A DNA stretch of 9,236 nt from Nitrosomonadales bacterium (GTDB lineage: Bacteria > Pseudomonadota > Gammaproteobacteria > Burkholderiales > Nitrosomonadaceae). The notes under the pieces were generated by a model. The model was not told where the DNA came from. It did no database searches and was given only the letters and a program-made list of their open reading frames with translations. Shown here in pieces: positions 7,187-9,236 of the stretch. Every line of letters starts with the position of its first letter. Position 1 is the stretch's first letter. A program made the translations under genes and the position numbers. The stretch spans positions 1 through 9,236 of the forward strand of contig SPBV01000063.1 in NCBI GenBank assembly GCA_004525885.1, in the 5' to 3' direction.

Positions 7187-7672
7187 CTACGTTGTACACT
7201 TTAAAGTCTTTGGGTACTCTTCACAGTAATTTATATGCCCTTCCATTTGTTGCGACATTCTGGAGTATCGCTCTTTGGCCATACTCCAGCTCATGTTTTT
7301 ATAGTGAGGAACTTCTCCATATACGAACTGCGCGTATTTTTTATTGTTTAGTTGTGCAATCCCGTATCCAGCAGAACCTGTCGTGTTCAATGCCGATATT
7401 ACTATGTCACCTTGCAACCCATCATCACATTTAAGCCCGCCTACCGCAGGCTTTGATGCGCCCTCAGTAAATTCATATATCCCATTACAAACTAAACCTG
7501 AATTTGAAGTTATCTTAAACTGGCCACTTCCCCACAAATAGCCCTTAGCAGTTCCAGCTATTGCCTCATTTTTATTCTGGGTTATCCCTTTAATATGCTT
7601 AGTTACAGAAAATGCAGATAAGAGAATAATTGCCATTACCATTGAAAGAAATCTAAGTTTCATGTTCACCAT
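7187..7672 (-). CDS. Small exported or membrane-anchored protein of unknown function
   Basis: I do not recognise the family with confidence. From ATG 7672 it has 161 residues; ATG 7663 (MKLRFLSM, 158 residues) is an equally possible start and neither has a good ribosome site. The open frame reaches 7753 with a TTG, but that extra N-terminus is not signal-like. The N-terminus has basic residues and a hydrophobic run (MVMAIILLSAFS), suggesting a signal peptide or an anchor. The mature part contains a Gly-rich repeating pattern, GYLWGSGQFKI, then GLVCNGIYEF, GGLKCDDGLQGDI, GSAGYGIAQL and FVYGE, resembling a small beta-barrel or beta-sandwich. Four mature Cys (two in the core, two near the C-terminus, NYC and LKC) would allow disulfides outside the cytoplasm. 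It stands alone between non-coding stretches, transcribed towards pckG. Confidence 0.65.
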   Translation of the reverse strand: MVNMKLRFLSMVMAIILLSAFSVTKHIKGITQNKNEAIAGTAKGYLWGSGQFKITSNSGLVCNGIYEFTEGASKPAVGGLKCDDGLQGDIVISALNTTGSAGYGIAQLNNKKYAQFVYGEVPHYKNMSWSMAKERYSRMSQQMEGHINYCEEYPKTLKCTT

Positions 7673-7982
7673 AGCGTACGATTGGCAGATTTGTTGACTC
7701 GACTGGTAAAAGTAACTTATTTCTGATGCTAGTGGGAGCACGGGGCACTCCAATCATCACTCTAAAGCCGCGCCAGTTCTATCCCCTGGGTGTCAGTTTA
7801 AAGAAAGTAACACAAGAGTACCACGGAGCCCTAAGGGTAGGAAGATAATAATGGCACCAATCCTGAGTTTAAATAGCGGGTATGTAATTACACCCTCATC
7901 TATACAAAAACTGGTATTAAACATTTTATAGCTATGTGCATCAAAGGTTCCACTTATTATTTCTAAAGATTTATATAAAAAT
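7673..7982. other. 310-base stretch with no supported gene
   Basis: Between the two small - strand genes I see no convincing coding region, RNA gene or terminator. A 70-codon - strand frame (7793-8005) overlaps the end of the upstream gene and has no recognisable features. The promoter of the gene ending at 7187 should be here or further right, but I find no good -35/-10 pair. Confidence 0.5.
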
Positions 7983-8324
7983 TTAAAACTCTGAACTAGT
8001 CTCATCTTCTGATTCTTCTATAAAATCCTTTGTGGTGGAAAACCCTTTATCTAACCATTTTTCTGCAAGACTAGTAGGTAAGCTCTCTTTACAGATGAAA
8101 AGTGCATTAGCCAGAATCTTTGGCTTGTTAGTAAGATTTTTCCCAAAAGCCATAGTCAATCTGTTTGCTAACAGTTGCCATTGTCCCTCTATATAATCAT
8201 CAAAACCGCTCTGATCAAATTCCGGTCTCCACTTTGCTGTTTGCATCTCTTCGTACCCACGCATATCAGCATTCCTATCAACACCCAGACCTTTTTTAAT
8301 CAAGTCAGTCTTAGTTCTTCTCAT
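7983..8324 (-). CDS. Hypothetical protein, probably the mature part of a secreted protein
   Basis: The visible protein from ATG 8324 has 113 residues, is rich in charged residues and shows no motif I can name. It begins MRRTKTDLIKKGLGVDRN, includes ADMRGYEEM and the aromatic block DDYIEGQWQLLANRL, and ends in an acidic tail (FIEESEDETSS). A TTG at 8327 and an ATG at 8261 are alternative starts; none has a proper ribosome site. The frame stays open upstream to 8423, and those codons read like the end of a signal peptide (see 8325-8416), so the true gene probably begins at ATG 8416 with a frameshift. It lies just downstream of the phosphoesterase gene (stop at 8452) on the same strand, so the two are probably co-transcribed and may work together outside the cytoplasm (inference). 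Confidence 0.55.
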   Translation of the reverse strand: MRRTKTDLIKKGLGVDRNADMRGYEEMQTAKWRPEFDQSGFDDYIEGQWQLLANRLTMAFGKNLTNKPKILANALFICKESLPTSLAEKWLDKGFSTTKDFIEESEDETSSEF

Positions 8325-8416
8325 CAAGGCTATTTGGCCTTCGCTAACACCAGAAGCCCGTGCTTCAACAACATTGGGTAGTGAAGTTCCAACTAAAACA
8401 AAAAGGGCAGTCGCAT
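8325..8416 (-). other. Out-of-frame signal peptide for the gene ending at 7983
   Basis: On the - strand ATG 8416 gives MRLPFLF and a stop (8395-8393). In the frame of the downstream gene the codons read VLVGTSLPNVVEARASG, then VSEGQIALMRR. Adding one T to the five-T run at 8404-8400 joins them into MRLPFFVLVGTSLPNVVEA followed by RASG, a convincing signal peptide with an Ala-type cleavage site. Either the gene is broken here by a one-base deletion or the run was misread in sequencing or assembly. Confidence 0.5.
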
Positions 8417-8451
8417 GCGAGAACTATTCAGGGAATATTAAATAGGAACAC

Positions 8452-9236
8452 TTAATTTAGATCTTTCTTATATGTATATGTGTTAGAAAAGTTAGATCCA
8501 TCTTTAGGAACCTTAAAGAAATTGACTTCAATTTTATGCTTAGACGCTTTGATAATAGAAAAACCAAGTTCTTTTCCCTTTACATACTTTTTCGAATAAC
8601 TATCAGTAGTTTGGAAAAGACTAGAAAAATAGAGAGGCGGTTCATTCGTCTTCCAAAGAGAATTCGCCTCAGAACCTCCTCCTTGAACTATTAATTCGAA
8701 ATGTGGGGTTGAAATATGCTCTTGGACGTGGTCATGCCCAGAGAAGTAAATATCCACTTTGCAGTCTTTTAAAATAGGGTGGATGAATTTTGCCATCGCA
8801 TCCATGTCATTTTTATTGCGCGGAGCATAAGTTGTTCCTCTTGGTCCAAAAGTTAGAAAGGGGTGATGGCCCATTGCTAATTTCCAGCCTTTTCTTTTTG
8901 GGTTACATAAATATTTTCTGGCAACTTCTTCCTGTTTAGGGTCTCCGCTAATATTTGAGTTCCCAGCATCATCTATTAAAAGCTCAGTATCAAACAAAAA
9001 AATGTGTAGCCAGCTTGGAAGCTTAGGCATTGAATAATAAGAGTAAGGCATTCTCCATAAGGGGCTCTTGAGGCTATAGTTAATTTGAGCATTGATATCT
9101 CTGATGAAATCTTCTTCATCATCTGGGTAATCATGGTTCCCAAGAACTGGCCAAAAATAAAAATTCTTTAAATTTCTAAAATCAGCATAGGGAATTTCAA
9201 ACATGTCTTGAAACTTTGGATCATTGACACTTTGTA
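8452..9236 (-). CDS. Metallophosphoesterase resembling ACP5-type purple acid phosphatase, C-terminal part (5' end cut by window)
   Basis: About 260 residues are visible; the frame is open through the right edge, so ATG 9204 is internal. Calcineurin-like motifs are clear: GNHD (9130-9141) with the metal-ligand Asn and catalytic His, GHHP (about 8860-8871) with a ligand His, and GHDH (8728-8739) with two more ligand-type His. The entering DPKFQDMFE block, the WRMPYSYYS stretch before FLFDTELL, and the IVQGGGSEAN block after GHDH are in the order seen in tartrate-resistant (ACP5) acid phosphatases, which hydrolyse phosphate monoesters at a two-metal centre. The N-terminal GDxG and GDNxY motifs, and any signal peptide, would lie beyond the window. 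The substrate is unknown. It is followed after a short gap by the gene ending at 7983. Confidence 0.8.
   Translation of the reverse strand, partial: QSVNDPKFQDMFEIPYADFRNLKNFYFWPVLGNHDYPDDEEDFIRDINAQINYSLKSPLWRMPYSYYSMPKLPSWLHIFLFDTELLIDDAGNSNISGDPKQEEVARKYLCNPKRKGWKLAMGHHPFLTFGPRGTTYAPRNKNDMDAMAKFIHPILKDCKVDIYFSGHDHVQEHISTPHFELIVQGGGSEANSLWKTNEPPLYFSSLFQTTDSYSKKYVKGKELGFSIIKASKHKIEVNFFKVPKDGSNFSNTYTYKKDLN

Noticed and set aside
7793..8005. 70-codon - strand frame overlapping the end of the gene at 7983
   Set aside because: It has no motif or ribosome site; the hydrophobic tail might be a membrane segment but the evidence is too thin.
1..9236. CRISPR array, tRNA or rRNA gene, insertion sequence or prophage
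   Set aside because: I saw no regularly spaced repeats, cloverleaf, transposase or phage-like protein anywhere in the window.

Overview
The window looks like a chromosomal piece of a moderately AT-rich Gram-negative bacterium, most likely a betaproteobacterium. I infer this from a hopanoid operon next to a GTP-dependent PEP carboxykinase and from the style of the proteins; Nitrosomonadales is a guess and not demonstrated. It carries a hopanoid synthesis and trafficking block on the + strand, a central metabolic gene converging on it, and a less conserved stretch of secreted or phosphatase-type genes on the - strand.

Left part (1-4778, + strand): the 3' end of an hpnN-type RND/MMPL transporter, a 251-base gap with only a weak promoter candidate, then three tightly packed genes. 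These are an MlaA/VacJ-type outer-membrane lipoprotein, squalene-hopene cyclase (shc/hpnF) and the adenosylhopane phosphorylase hpnG. mlaA and shc share one base (TAATG) and shc and hpnG overlap in TTGA, so translation is probably coupled. Together they make hopene, process the adenosylhopane side chain, and move hopanoids or other lipids between the membranes. hpnH, which often sits beside hpnG, is not in the window.

Centre (4779-6688): a 41-base, almost perfect palindrome separates hpnG from the convergent pckG (PEP carboxykinase, GTP), which looks complete and intact on the - strand.

Right part (6689-9236, mostly - strand): a 498-base non-coding stretch with a small hairpin, a short tandem duplication and what may be a decayed signal-peptide gene; a small exported cysteine-containing protein of unknown role; 310 bases with nothing recognisable; a small unknown protein whose signal peptide appears to lie out of frame across a T-run; and the C-terminal part of a metallophosphoesterase resembling the ACP5/purple acid phosphatase family, running off the right edge.

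The most interesting point is in the cyclase. The DxDD catalytic motif reads Asp-Leu-Glu-Asp, and the residue expected to be the partner His is Arg, so the catalytic acid pair differs from the textbook Alicyclobacillus enzyme. I see no convincing wholly new system, phage, CRISPR array, RNA gene or insertion sequence.
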